From NCBI RefSeq assembly GCF_021532615.1, contig NZ_JAKGAQ010000001.1, forward strand, positions 1,240,001 to 1,304,000: a stretch of 64,000 bases of DNA, read 5' to 3'. The notes under the pieces are model-generated. The model was not told where the DNA came from. It searched no databases and saw nothing but the letters and a program-made list of their open reading frames with translations. Source of the stretch: Octadecabacter dasysiphoniae. GTDB taxonomy: Bacteria; Pseudomonadota; Alphaproteobacteria; Rhodobacterales; Rhodobacteraceae. Positions within the stretch are counted from its first letter, which is position 1. Each line of letters starts with the position of its first letter. Of the stretch, positions 43,276 to 52,319 are shown in pieces. The position numbers and the translations under genes were made by a program.

Positions 43276-44744
43276 CCGAACTGCTGACACATGGCGAATA
43301 CACAGCGATTGCCGACACGCTCGACCTGCCCCGCAGCCCGTTCATTGACGGTAAATACCAGCGTGGGCACGGGCCGATGATGGCGACGGTGAACCCCGCG
43401 ACGGGGGCCGAGATCACGCAGATTTCAACGGCGAACGCGCAAGACGTGGATGTTGCAGTGGCCAAGGCCCGCGAAGCGTTTGATCAGGGCCATTGGTCGA
43501 AGATGGACCCAGATGCGCGCAAGGATGTGCTGATCCGGTTGTGCAAACTGATCACCCGCAACCGCCGCGAACTGGCGGTGATGGAAAGCATCGAGTCCGG
43601 CAAACCGATCCTTGATTGTGAACAGATTGACCTGCCCGAAACGATCCACTGCATAAAGTGGCACGCCGAAGTTGCGGACAAAATATATGACCAGACGGCC
43701 CCGACGGGCGACAGCGCCATTGCGATGATTGTGCGTGAACCAGTGGGTGTGGTTGCTGCCGTGTTGCCGTGGAATTTCCCGCTGATGATGCTGGCCTGGA
43801 AGATCGGCCCTGCCCTCGCCGCGGGCTGTTCGGTGATCGTAAAACCGGCCGAACAAACCAGCCTGACGGCGTTGCGTGTGGCCGAACTGGCCCACGAGGC
43901 CGGCGTTCCGCGCGGTGTGTTGCAGGTGCTGCCCGGTGATGGCCCGTCCGTGGGCGAACCGCTGGGTCTGCACATGGATATCGACATGGTCAGCTTTACG
44001 GGATCAACCGAAACCGGGCGGCGGTTTCTGAAATACGCGGCGGACAGCAACCTCAAGAAGGTCGTGCTGGAATGTGGCGGCAAGAACCCTGCGGTGGTGT
44101 TTGATGACGCCGAAAACCTTGATCATGTGGCTGAACATGTGGTGAATGCCGCGTTCTGGAACGGGGGGCAGAACTGTTCTGCCACGTCGCGCCTGATCGT
44201 TCATACGTCTGTCAAAGACGCGTTGTTGGAAAAGATCAACGCGCGAATGCGCGACTGGAAAGTGGGTGATCCCCTTGATCCGGCCAATCATATTGGTGCG
44301 CTGATTGATGCGGGCCACTGCGCCAAGGTGCGCAGCTATCTTGACACCAAGGACGATGGGCCGTTTGTATCACCTACCATCTTTGAGGTCAGCGCGGATG
44401 ATCCGCGGGCGCGTGATGAAATCTTTGGCCCCGTGTTGTGCGTTATCGACGTGGCGAGCAATGACGAAGCCGTGCAGGTCGCCAATGATACGGCCTATGG
44501 CCTTGCTGCATCGGTGTTTTCAGCTGGGGGGCGCAGCGCAATTCGGGCGGCCCGCGATATCAAGGCGGGCACCGTGACGATCAATTGTTACGGCGAAGGC
44601 AACATGGCCACACCATTTGGTGGCTATAAGCAATCGGGTTTTGGCGGGCGCGACAATGGCATTCATGCCCATGATCAATACACCGAACTGAAAACCATCT
44701 GGATCGACCTGACCGATCCGGCAGACGGGGATAATGTTGCATGA
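43272..44744 (+). CDS. NAD(P)-dependent aldehyde dehydrogenase
   Basis: 490 aa, full-length ALDH. NAD-binding PWNFPLMMLAWKIGPALAAGC, FTGSTETGR, catalytic Glu in LECGGKNP and catalytic Cys in NGGQNCSAT. The C-terminal INCYGEGNMATPFGGYKQSGFGGRDNG resembles PuuC-like aminoaldehyde dehydrogenases. It likely oxidises a semialdehyde formed by the upstream lyase or the downstream amine oxidase. Four-base overlap with both neighbours. Confidence 0.92.
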   Translation: MTELLTHGEYTAIADTLDLPRSPFIDGKYQRGHGPMMATVNPATGAEITQISTANAQDVDVAVAKAREAFDQGHWSKMDPDARKDVLIRLCKLITRNRRELAVMESIESGKPILDCEQIDLPETIHCIKWHAEVADKIYDQTAPTGDSAIAMIVREPVGVVAAVLPWNFPLMMLAWKIGPALAAGCSVIVKPAEQTSLTALRVAELAHEAGVPRGVLQVLPGDGPSVGEPLGLHMDIDMVSFTGSTETGRRFLKYAADSNLKKVVLECGGKNPAVVFDDAENLDHVAEHVVNAAFWNGGQNCSATSRLIVHTSVKDALLEKINARMRDWKVGDPLDPANHIGALIDAGHCAKVRSYLDTKDDGPFVSPTIFEVSADDPRARDEIFGPVLCVIDVASNDEAVQVANDTAYGLAASVFSAGGRSAIRAARDIKAGTVTINCYGEGNMATPFGGYKQSGFGGRDNGIHAHDQYTELKTIWIDLTDPADGDNVA

Positions 44745-46291
44745 GCGTTGATGCCGTCGGAACCGTGCGCCGTGGGCGCGGTGCGCGCAAAGCCATCCGC
44801 CAGACCCGTGATGTGAAGATGCTGCCTGCCCTGAAACGCAAACTGCCCTACACAGAACCTATGACCCCCGATCAGATCGAAAAGATCGACGGGGCGAGCA
44901 TGGATATCCTTGAAAATGTCGGCGTGCAGTTTCGCGACGACATCGCGCTGGAGGACTGGAAGCGCGCGGGCGCCAAGGTGGTCGGCGACATGGTTTATCT
45001 TGATCGCAATTTGGTGCGTGAATTGATCGCCACGATCCCCGAGACATTTACATATCACGCCCGCAATCCGGCCAATAACCTGCCGTTCGGGCGGGATCAT
45101 GCGATGTTTGTGCCCATGACAGGCGCGCCCTATCTGCGCGATCTTGATGATTTGCGCCGCAACCCGACGCTGGATGATTTGGCGAATTTTCATAAGCTGA
45201 GCCATATGCTGCCCGCGATCCATTCATCGGCGCACCATATCGTTGAGCCCTATGACTGGCCGATCAGCCAGCGGCACCTGCGCATCACCTACAGTTCGAT
45301 GAAACATTCCGACAAGACGTTCATGGGCATGACGACCAGCCCCAAGAACGCCGAAGATGTGATTGAGATGTGCGCGATCCTGTTTGGGGATGATTTTCTT
45401 GAGACGCATCCGGTTGTGACGGGCAATTGTAACGGCAATTCCCCCCTTGTGTGGGATGAAACAATGCTGGGGGCCATGCGCGCGTTTTGTAAGCGCAACC
45501 AGCCTGTGTTGTGTTCCCCGTTCGTGTTGGGCGGCGCAAATACCCCTGCCAGCGTGCCCGCAACGGTCGCGCAGTTGAACGCCGAAGCATTAAGTGCCCT
45601 GGCCTATACGCAAGTAATCCGCAAAGGCTGCCCTGCGATTTATGGACATTATCTGTCGACGGTCAGCATGAAATCCGGCGCACCCATGGCGGGCACACCT
45701 GAAATCAGCCTGATGAACTTTATGATCGGCCAGATGGCACGGTTTTATGGTGTGCCTTGGCGGACATCCAACACATTGGGCGGTGCCAAGACGTTTGACG
45801 CACAGGCCGGATACGAAAGCGCGATGACGATGAATGCCGTGTTGATGGCGGGCGCCAATTACATCTGGCATTCGGCGGGTTGGAACGAGGCGGGCATGCA
45901 TTGTTCCACTGCAAAATTCATCGTCGACGCAGAAATGTGCGAAATGGGATATCGCATGGCCGAAGGGGTCAATTGGGATGATTTTGATGCGGCGATTGCT
46001 GCTGTGCCCGACATTGGGCCAGGTGGGCATTATCTGGGGCATCCCCACACGCTGGAGCATTTCCAGAAGGCGTTTTTCATGCCCGAGATGTTTGACAACA
46101 ACGCGATTGAGCAGTGGCAGGCCGAAGGCAGTATCGAGATAAATGAATGCGCCCTGATCAAAGCCCGCGCGATGTTGAACGAATACGAAGAACCCAAACT
46201 GGATGCGGGCGTAAACGAGGCGCTGCTGGACTATATCGCGCGGCGTGAACGTGAAATTCCTGCTGTTGACGCGCTCAATCAGGAACACTGA
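44741..46291 (+). CDS. MttB-family (non-pyrrolysine) corrinoid methyltransferase
   Basis: 516 aa of the trimethylamine methyltransferase family. Recognised blocks are ILENVGVQFRDD, FTYHARNP, PVVTGNCNGNSPLVWD and AGWNEAGMHCSTAKFIVDAEM. The frame is uninterrupted, with no in-frame TAG where archaeal MttB has pyrrolysine, so this is the MtgB-like branch that demethylates glycine betaine, proline betaine or similar quaternary amines onto a corrinoid protein. No corrinoid protein, reactivase or methyltetrahydrofolate partner gene is adjacent. Overlaps the aldehyde dehydrogenase by four bases. Confidence 0.9.
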   Translation: MSVDAVGTVRRGRGARKAIRQTRDVKMLPALKRKLPYTEPMTPDQIEKIDGASMDILENVGVQFRDDIALEDWKRAGAKVVGDMVYLDRNLVRELIATIPETFTYHARNPANNLPFGRDHAMFVPMTGAPYLRDLDDLRRNPTLDDLANFHKLSHMLPAIHSSAHHIVEPYDWPISQRHLRITYSSMKHSDKTFMGMTTSPKNAEDVIEMCAILFGDDFLETHPVVTGNCNGNSPLVWDETMLGAMRAFCKRNQPVLCSPFVLGGANTPASVPATVAQLNAEALSALAYTQVIRKGCPAIYGHYLSTVSMKSGAPMAGTPEISLMNFMIGQMARFYGVPWRTSNTLGGAKTFDAQAGYESAMTMNAVLMAGANYIWHSAGWNEAGMHCSTAKFIVDAEMCEMGYRMAEGVNWDDFDAAIAAVPDIGPGGHYLGHPHTLEHFQKAFFMPEMFDNNAIEQWQAEGSIEINECALIKARAMLNEYEEPKLDAGVNEALLDYIARREREIPAVDALNQEH

Positions 46292-46292
46292 G

Positions 46293-47624
46293 GTGAAGGT
46301 GACCCGCCTGCCCCGTGATCCCGGCCCCGCCGGGTGGAACAGGCTGTTGCCTGATCCTGATCCGCCGACGCCGCTGGACGGCAAGATAACGGCGGATTGG
46401 GTTGTCATCGGTGCGGGTTTCGCGGGGCTGGCCGCGGCACATCGTTTGTCAAAAGAAGCGCGCGGTGATCGTATCGTTGTATTGGATGCCGTTCGGGTCG
46501 GGGATGGCCCTGCGGGGCGCAATTCGGGGTTCATGATTGATCTGCCCCATGATCTGACGTCAGGGGATTACGCAGGTGCGCTGGCCGCGGATCTGGCGCA
46601 AACCCAAGACAACCGTCGCGGCATCGCCCATGCCCAAGACATGGCGCAGGATTACGGGTTGGGCGACGAAGCCTTTGTTATGTCGGGCAAGATCAACGGC
46701 GCGGCCTCGTCCAAAGGCCATGCACATAATCAAAGCTTTGCGAAACATCTGTCGGCGATGGGCGAACCATTCGAGGTGTTTGACGCGGCCCGAATGCGCG
46801 ACATCACAGGAACCGATTATTACCAAAGTGGTCTATTCACGCCGGGCAGTGCGATGATCCAGCCTGCGATGTATGTTCGCGGTGTCGCTGCGGGATTGCG
46901 GTCCAACCGCGTGTCGATCTATGAAAACAGCCCCGTTACGGCGCTTGAACGGCGCGGTGATTGGGTTGTCACAACACCGAACGGACAAGTCACAGCGCCG
47001 CGCGTGATATTGGCGGTGAACGGGCATTTGAACAGCTTTGGATATGTGCCGGGTCGGTTGATGCATGTGTTTACCTATGCCTCAATGACGCGGGCGCTCA
47101 GCCCGCGCGAGGTGGCATCGCTTGGCGGTGATCGGGTGTGGGGGCTGACCCCGGCAGACCCTATGGGCACCACCGTTCGGCGTGTGTCGGGTGTCGGTGG
47201 GGACCGTATCATCATCCGCAATCGTTTTACGTTTGATCCGTCCCTTGAGGTGTCCGACACGCAGCTGGCCCGCGTCGGACGCGACCATGATCGATCCTTT
47301 GCGCAGCGGTTTGCCGCCCTTGGATCGGTGGATATGCAATACCGTTGGGGGGGGCGATTGTGCCTAAGCCGCAATAACGTTCAGGTCATCGGAGAGCTGG
47401 AAAAAGGTCTGTATTCAGCCTGTTGTCAAAACGGGTTGGGCACAGCCAAGGGCACGTTGGCGGGCGGATTGGCGGCCGAATTGGCCATGGGAATGACGTC
47501 ACCCGCCCTTGCCCGCGCGCTGGCGGCAGTTGATCCGGCCCGCCTGCCCCCCGCACCCATCGCGCAATTTGGCGCCACTGTGTATTTGAAACTGCAAGAA
47601 CGTCGCGCTGGCCGCGAACTGTAA
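46293..47624 (+). CDS. FAD-dependent amine oxidase (DAO family, PuuB-like)
   Basis: About 443 aa if started at GTG 46293, one base after the methyltransferase stop; GTG 46299 is an alternative. An ATG at 46245 exists in frame but lies inside the previous gene. FAD-binding motif VVIGAGFAGLAAAHRL and GPAGRNSGFMIDLPHDL are typical of gamma-glutamylputrescine oxidase-like enzymes, as is GLGTAKGTLAGGLAAELA at the C-terminus. It probably oxidises the secondary or tertiary amine left after demethylation. Last gene of the GntR-led operon and convergent with lysE. Confidence 0.88.
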   Translation: MKVTRLPRDPGPAGWNRLLPDPDPPTPLDGKITADWVVIGAGFAGLAAAHRLSKEARGDRIVVLDAVRVGDGPAGRNSGFMIDLPHDLTSGDYAGALAADLAQTQDNRRGIAHAQDMAQDYGLGDEAFVMSGKINGAASSKGHAHNQSFAKHLSAMGEPFEVFDAARMRDITGTDYYQSGLFTPGSAMIQPAMYVRGVAAGLRSNRVSIYENSPVTALERRGDWVVTTPNGQVTAPRVILAVNGHLNSFGYVPGRLMHVFTYASMTRALSPREVASLGGDRVWGLTPADPMGTTVRRVSGVGGDRIIIRNRFTFDPSLEVSDTQLARVGRDHDRSFAQRFAALGSVDMQYRWGGRLCLSRNNVQVIGELEKGLYSACCQNGLGTAKGTLAGGLAAELAMGMTSPALARALAAVDPARLPPAPIAQFGATVYLKLQERRAGREL

Positions 47625-47631
47625 GCGGTAT

Positions 47632-48273
47632 TCAGGCCCGACTTGTCAGCAGGCGCAGTCCGGCGAATGCAAAAAACGTTCCTAAGACGCCCTGAATGGC
47701 GCGGCGGGATTTTGCATATAGACGCACCATCGCAGGGGTCGAAAAGGCGACGGCGTACATCAGGTGAATAGCAATCGAGAGAACGAACGTCCCCAAAACG
47801 ATTGAGGCCCCAACCCAAAGGGGTGCCCCGTCTTTCAGCCCAAGGGAGATGATTGCGATCCATGCCAGTGCGGCCTTCGGGTTGGTCATTTGAATGATGT
47901 AGCCGCGTTTGAGGTAGCCAAAGGGTGTGCGGCGTCCTCCGGCCAGTTCAAGCGCTTCGATGTCATGGCGCGACGCGGCGGATTTGAATGATTTATAGGC
48001 CAGCCAAAGCAAGTATGCCCCGCCGAAAATCTTGATCGCCAGAAGCGCGGAGGCATAGGTGGCAAGGATCGCTGAGAGCCCGAAAACCGTCAGGATCGCC
48101 CAAGTGAAAGACCCCGTCGCGACGCCCATTGCCAAGGCCATGCCCGACGTCCGCCCAACGCCCATCGATGTGCCAATCACGGCGAGGATGTTTGGCCCCG
48201 GGCTGGCGATCGCGAGAAGGAATGCAGAATAGGCCAGTAGAATTCCAGGGAGATAGAGAGCAACATCTTGCAT
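47632..48273 (-). CDS. LysE-family amino-acid exporter
   Basis: 213 aa with six hydrophobic helices. SPGPNILAVIGTSMGVGRTSGMALAMGVATG is the classic LysE/RhtB N-terminal block, followed by ATYASALLAIKIFGGAYLLWLAYKSF and TNPKAALAWIAI. These inner-membrane exporters release amino acids or their derivatives. Separate from the flanking operons. The exported compound is unknown. Confidence 0.9.
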   Translation of the reverse strand: MQDVALYLPGILLAYSAFLLAIASPGPNILAVIGTSMGVGRTSGMALAMGVATGSFTWAILTVFGLSAILATYASALLAIKIFGGAYLLWLAYKSFKSAASRHDIEALELAGGRRTPFGYLKRGYIIQMTNPKAALAWIAIISLGLKDGAPLWVGASIVLGTFVLSIAIHLMYAVAFSTPAMVRLYAKSRRAIQGVLGTFFAFAGLRLLTSRA

Positions 48274-48352
48274 GGGTTCGCCTTTCGGATGGAGTATGTG
48301 TGTTCACATAATGTTCCAAATTCGAACGCCGCGCAAACAAAACTTGAGGGCG

Positions 48353-49072
48353 TCAGGATTTAAGAACCTGTGCCAGCCTCGCCATTTCGTGCGGATCAAA
48401 AGTGCGGGTCGCATCCCCAAAGCCGAACTGAACATAGCGCTGATCAAGTCGGGCCTTGGCCGAACACGAGGCGTGGAAAGATGTAATGGCGGTTTGGTCC
48501 ATGATCGTTCGGATGTTGCCGCTGTTGATCCCCGCGCCCGCCATGATGTCGATCCGGCCCGCTGCCGATGTGTGCAGCCGTTTCAGCCCGGCAATCCCGT
48601 GCGCAGCAGACATAGCGGCGCCTGACGTCAGGATGCGCACCATGGCGTACTCAATCGCGACCTCAATCGCGGCGACGGGATCGTCTAGCACATCAATGAC
48701 GCGGTGCAGGGTGATGTCCATGCCGTCCGCAGCGTGCACCATCGCATCCAGTGCGCGCCGATCCAGTGCGCCTGCCCGTTCTGCCCCGATCACGACCCCC
48801 TTTAGCTCCATTGCCTTCGCCGCGCGAATGTCCGCGACTGCGGTGGCCAGTTCTGTTGGCGACATCGTGAAATCACCGCCGTGTGGGCGGATCAGGACGT
48901 GGGTTTCAACGCCTGATGCCTTTGACTGTTCCATCAACCCGATGCTGGGCGTTAGACCCCCAATATCCAGCGCTGAACACAGCTCAACCCTGTCCGCGGT
49001 AGCGGCACATGCGGTCAGCGTGTCCGGGTTTTCGACACAGATTTCAAGGGTATAGGGGTTATTCCGCGGCAT
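48353..49072 (-). CDS. cutC: CutC-family TIM-barrel protein
   Basis: 239 aa. LEICVENPDTLTACAATADRVELCSAL, GGLTPSIGLM, HVLIRPHGGDF, RIDIMAGAGINSGNI and TSFHASC are all CutC family blocks. Start ATG 49072 overlaps the nagA end by 14 bases, so it is the last gene of the GlcNAc operon. The family was named for copper tolerance, but that role is disputed. Its membership of a sugar-phosphate operon argues for a metabolic function here. A few residues normally conserved near the C-terminus were not checked. Confidence 0.9.
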   Translation of the reverse strand: MPRNNPYTLEICVENPDTLTACAATADRVELCSALDIGGLTPSIGLMEQSKASGVETHVLIRPHGGDFTMSPTELATAVADIRAAKAMELKGVVIGAERAGALDRRALDAMVHAADGMDITLHRVIDVLDDPVAAIEVAIEYAMVRILTSGAAMSAAHGIAGLKRLHTSAAGRIDIMAGAGINSGNIRTIMDQTAITSFHASCSAKARLDQRYVQFGFGDATRTFDPHEMARLAQVLKS

Positions 49073-50198
49073 CGCGCGCCAAGAGAGCGGCCAGCGCGCC
49101 CTCCAATGTATCGCTGAGCGACAGATCAGCCGACAACACCATAAGATCGCGCAAGGAGCGGCCCACGAGGTGGGACAACCCGGCCTGCCCGACCAGCTGC
49201 GCCGGTGTTGTGATGGCCATTCGCAATGCCTGATCAAGTGGTGCGCCCACGTGTTTGACAAGGCGCGCTACGCCTTCGGCTTGTGTTACGTGGGCCCCGG
49301 CAAGGTTGCCTTCGGCGTTGATCAGCCGCCCCGCATCAAGGTGGACGTGCTCGCCGTAAAGATCAAATTGGTCCGGTCCGCCAACGGTGGCCATGGCATC
49401 TGACACCAGAAACATCAGATCATCCGCAGGGCGCGCGCGCAGGGCCAGTTGGATCATGCGGTCATCCACATGAAAGCCATCGCAAATGATGCCGGATCGG
49501 ACCTGTGAATTCAGAACCGCCCCCACGGCACCCGGTGCGCGGCTGGTCATGGGGGACATGGCGTTGAACACATGGGTGGCGCAGGTGGCACCGGCCGCAA
49601 TTGCGGCCTCGACCACGTCCGCAGTCGCGTCTGTATGGCCAATCGACACGACTGCCCCCATCGCGGCGAGGGCTGCGATTTGGGTGTTGGTGGTTGCTTC
49701 TGGTGCGACGGTGATCAGCACGGCGATGTCGTGTTGGCGAAGGCGCGCAACCACGTCCATCGTGCGCGCATCCATCTGGCGGATATGGTCGCGGTTGTGT
49801 GTGCCGCGCCGCGCCACAGAAATATGGGGGCCTTCGATGTGAAGCCCGATGATGCCATCGTCCCCCTGCGCCGCGATTGCGGCATCGGCGGCGCGATCCA
49901 GAACATCGGCGTGATCGGTGATCACGGTTGGCATCACCGCGACCGTACCGAATTGACGATGTGCCGCCGCGATATCTGCCATGCCTGCGCGTGTTGGTGT
50001 GGTGTTCAACAACACGCCACCACCACCGTTGACCTGCACATCAACAAACCCCGGCGTCAGACAGCCTTTGATGCGCCGCGCATCGTCAGGGGTGTCTGCC
50101 AGTTCAATAACCTGCCCGTCCACAATGCGTACGGCTTTGTGTGACACAACATTTTGCCCGTCAAACAGGGTATCCGGTGCGATCCAAAGCTCTGTCAT
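49059..50198 (-). CDS. nagA: N-acetylglucosamine-6-phosphate deacetylase
   Basis: 379 aa amidohydrolase. Metal- and substrate-binding motifs are GFVDVQVNGGGG, HIEGPHIS, IGHTDA, ATHVFNAM and catalytic Asp in VSDAMATVGG. NagA converts GlcNAc-6-phosphate to glucosamine-6-phosphate and acetate. It follows the ROK kinase and GatZ-like genes and its start overlaps the preceding gene by four bases. Together with the SIS-domain deaminase candidates this gives the full GlcNAc to fructose-6-phosphate route. Confidence 0.95.
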   Translation of the reverse strand: MTELWIAPDTLFDGQNVVSHKAVRIVDGQVIELADTPDDARRIKGCLTPGFVDVQVNGGGGVLLNTTPTRAGMADIAAAHRQFGTVAVMPTVITDHADVLDRAADAAIAAQGDDGIIGLHIEGPHISVARRGTHNRDHIRQMDARTMDVVARLRQHDIAVLITVAPEATTNTQIAALAAMGAVVSIGHTDATADVVEAAIAAGATCATHVFNAMSPMTSRAPGAVGAVLNSQVRSGIICDGFHVDDRMIQLALRARPADDLMFLVSDAMATVGGPDQFDLYGEHVHLDAGRLINAEGNLAGAHVTQAEGVARLVKHVGAPLDQALRMAITTPAQLVGQAGLSHLVGRSLRDLMVLSADLSLSDTLEGALAALLARDAAE

Positions 50199-51424
50199 GG
50201 GGTGTCCTCAAAGAAATAGGGATCCAATGCGATTTCGATCTGCGCGTCGATCAGGCGCTGGACCTGACTGCCGTTTAGGGCTTCGGCGCGCTCCAGTACA
50301 GGGCCGTTGAACACGCGGTTCAGGGCGTCGTCCGGTATCGTGTCTTTGAACGACGCCAACAGGTCTGTGACTGCGGCCTGCGCATCTTTGTGCGGCCAAT
50401 AATAACGAATGCGGTCGGCCAGCCCGAAGTGGCGTTGCTGGTACAGCGCTGTGCCGTCACCGGAATAATGGCCCTGCCATTGCGACGGATTGGCCAACAT
50501 CACTGATTCCATTGTAGATTTGAGAGTGCAGGCCGGATCGCGCAGCTGGTCCAATGCATAAAGCGCCTCGCGGTAGGCGAATGTCAGGGCTGGGCCCACC
50601 TTTTGAAAGGCGAAACCAAGGTCGGCTAACCGTGGGAATACGGCCGGATCCTGATAATCTGTTGAATGCGCTTCGAGGCAGACCTGCGGGTGATCGCGCA
50701 AGGCATCAAGCAGGCCTGGATCACGATCCAGCGGCATAGCGTGTACCGCCGTTGGGCTGAATTCGACACCGGGTTGCACAACCAGCCCGCCAATCAGCCC
50801 CGCCATATCGCCAAAGGCAGCGTCGTGGGCGGCCAGCGTTGCGCGTGCGTCGGCGGGGTGGGTTGGGGGGATGTCGCCGTGTTCATCCATGCGCGCACCG
50901 CCCGGCGGGGGGACTTCGGTGCCGACGACAAACAGCAAATCATCGCCCGCATCACAACACATCCGCGCCAATCGCGCAGAGCGTTCAGCGGTGATGTCAT
51001 CGCCCAACTGTGCAGGATCGCCCGCGCAACCTTCGGAGCAATCGAGGTGGATTTTGCCAAAGCCCGCAGCCACATAATCGCGCACCAAAACGTCTGCCTT
51101 GGCCATGGCGGCATCTGCATCCAGCGCGCGCCATGCCTGCGGGCCAAGGTGATCACCGCCAAACGTAATCCGCGCGCGATCTGCGCCCGCCGTTTCCGCC
51201 AGCCCATGCACGTAGCCGATAAATTCGGACGGCGTGATGCCCGTATAGCCACCTTCCTGATTGACCTGATTTGACGTCGCTTCGACGACGATCTGGCGAT
51301 CAAGGCGCTCTGCCATCGCGATGGAGGCGCGCAAAACATCGGGCTGGGCGGAACACACTGACACGATTGCGGCGCGTTCGCCTGCGCGGTTGCGCGTAAT
51401 GATATCGCGTAACACGTCAGTCAT
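50195..51424 (-). CDS. GatZ/KbaZ-like tagatose-bisphosphate aldolase non-catalytic subunit homologue
   Basis: 409 aa from ATG 51424. Begins MTDVLRDIITRNRAGERAAI and has VEATSNQVNQEGGYTGITP, FGGDHLGPQAW, LDCSEGCAGD and a C-terminal RYYWP block, diagnostic of the GatZ/KbaZ family. In enterobacteria GatZ/KbaZ stabilise the class II aldolase GatY/KbaY, but no such aldolase gene lies in this operon. It overlaps the ROK kinase end by 8 bases. Its role in a GlcNAc-type operon is unclear: it may act on a hexosamine or tagatose intermediate by itself. Confidence 0.88.
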   Translation of the reverse strand: MTDVLRDIITRNRAGERAAIVSVCSAQPDVLRASIAMAERLDRQIVVEATSNQVNQEGGYTGITPSEFIGYVHGLAETAGADRARITFGGDHLGPQAWRALDADAAMAKADVLVRDYVAAGFGKIHLDCSEGCAGDPAQLGDDITAERSARLARMCCDAGDDLLFVVGTEVPPPGGARMDEHGDIPPTHPADARATLAAHDAAFGDMAGLIGGLVVQPGVEFSPTAVHAMPLDRDPGLLDALRDHPQVCLEAHSTDYQDPAVFPRLADLGFAFQKVGPALTFAYREALYALDQLRDPACTLKSTMESVMLANPSQWQGHYSGDGTALYQQRHFGLADRIRYYWPHKDAQAAVTDLLASFKDTIPDDALNRVFNGPVLERAEALNGSQVQRLIDAQIEIALDPYFFEDTP

Positions 51425-52319
51425 TTTCGGCCTGCCATGCGGCATAGGCCGCCCCGCGTGCGCCGCTGGTATCGCCGCCCTGCGCAAGAACCAAGGGCGG
51501 CACACCGAAATCGCCGATTTGCGCGCGTTGTGCTGCGGCTGTCAGATCGTCAATTATGCCGTCAATATGGGTCAACCCGCCGCCCAGCACGATCACATCG
51601 GGGTCCGCTGTCAGGGTCATCGAATGCAGCAAATCAGCCGTCAGATCACACCAAAGCTGCCAGACCTGTGCCATGTCACCACCGCGCCGTGTGGCGATCT
51701 GGGGCGGTGTGACGTCCTGCCCTGTCATCTGTTTGGCCAGACGCGCCAGACCCGGCCCCGCGATATAGGTCTCAATACAGCCCGTCCGCCCGCAGCCACA
51801 TTGCCAGATTGGCAAATCATGCTGGGCAACCAAATGGGCAGGCGCGGACGTGTGGCCAAATTCGCCCCCTGTCAATGTAGGGCCCTGCAAAATCGCGCCG
51901 TCAACAGCCAGACCGCCACCAACACCTGTGCCAAGGATCAGCGCCATAACGATGCGGTGCCCCTTGCCTTGGCCGAACACGGCCTCTGACAGGGCCAAGG
52001 CGCGGCAATCGTTCACATAGGTGATCGCGCGGCCGGCCGCATCGGCAATGTCAGCGGGAAACGGTTGATCTGTTGCGGCCAGATTTGCGGTCAACGCGAG
52101 CCCGGTTTGCGGGTTGATCAAACCAGCCGCGCCGATGCCAACGGGGGCGGATTTCCCACCTTGTGTTTCTGCCCAGCCAATCAGATTTGCCACGTCGCGC
52201 ACCAGATCGGGGTAATCGCACGGGGTATCGCGGCGTTCGCGTGCGATGACGTTCCAGGCATCGTCAAACACCTGCGCTTCCATCTTCGTGCCACCAAGAT
52301 CTATCCCGATTGCTGTCAT
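51417..52319 (-). CDS. ROK-family sugar kinase (N-acetylglucosamine kinase-like)
   Basis: 300 aa. N-terminal phosphate loop IGIDLGGTKMEAQVFD, catalytic Asp region NDCRALALSE, GTGVGGGLAVDG, and the ROK zinc motif C-G-C-G-x-x-G-C in WQCGCGRTGCIETY. It phosphorylates a cytoplasmic sugar; operon content points to GlcNAc (NagK role) imported unphosphorylated by the ABC transporter. Start and end overlap the neighbours by four and eight bases. Confidence 0.9.
   Translation of the reverse strand: MTAIGIDLGGTKMEAQVFDDAWNVIARERRDTPCDYPDLVRDVANLIGWAETQGGKSAPVGIGAAGLINPQTGLALTANLAATDQPFPADIADAAGRAITYVNDCRALALSEAVFGQGKGHRIVMALILGTGVGGGLAVDGAILQGPTLTGGEFGHTSAPAHLVAQHDLPIWQCGCGRTGCIETYIAGPGLARLAKQMTGQDVTPPQIATRRGGDMAQVWQLWCDLTADLLHSMTLTADPDVIVLGGGLTHIDGIIDDLTAAAQRAQIGDFGVPPLVLAQGGDTSGARGAAYAAWQAEND

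Noticed and set aside
44741..46291. Pyrrolysine-dependent MttB
   Set aside because: The frame has no in-frame amber codon and a full-length protein is read without one.
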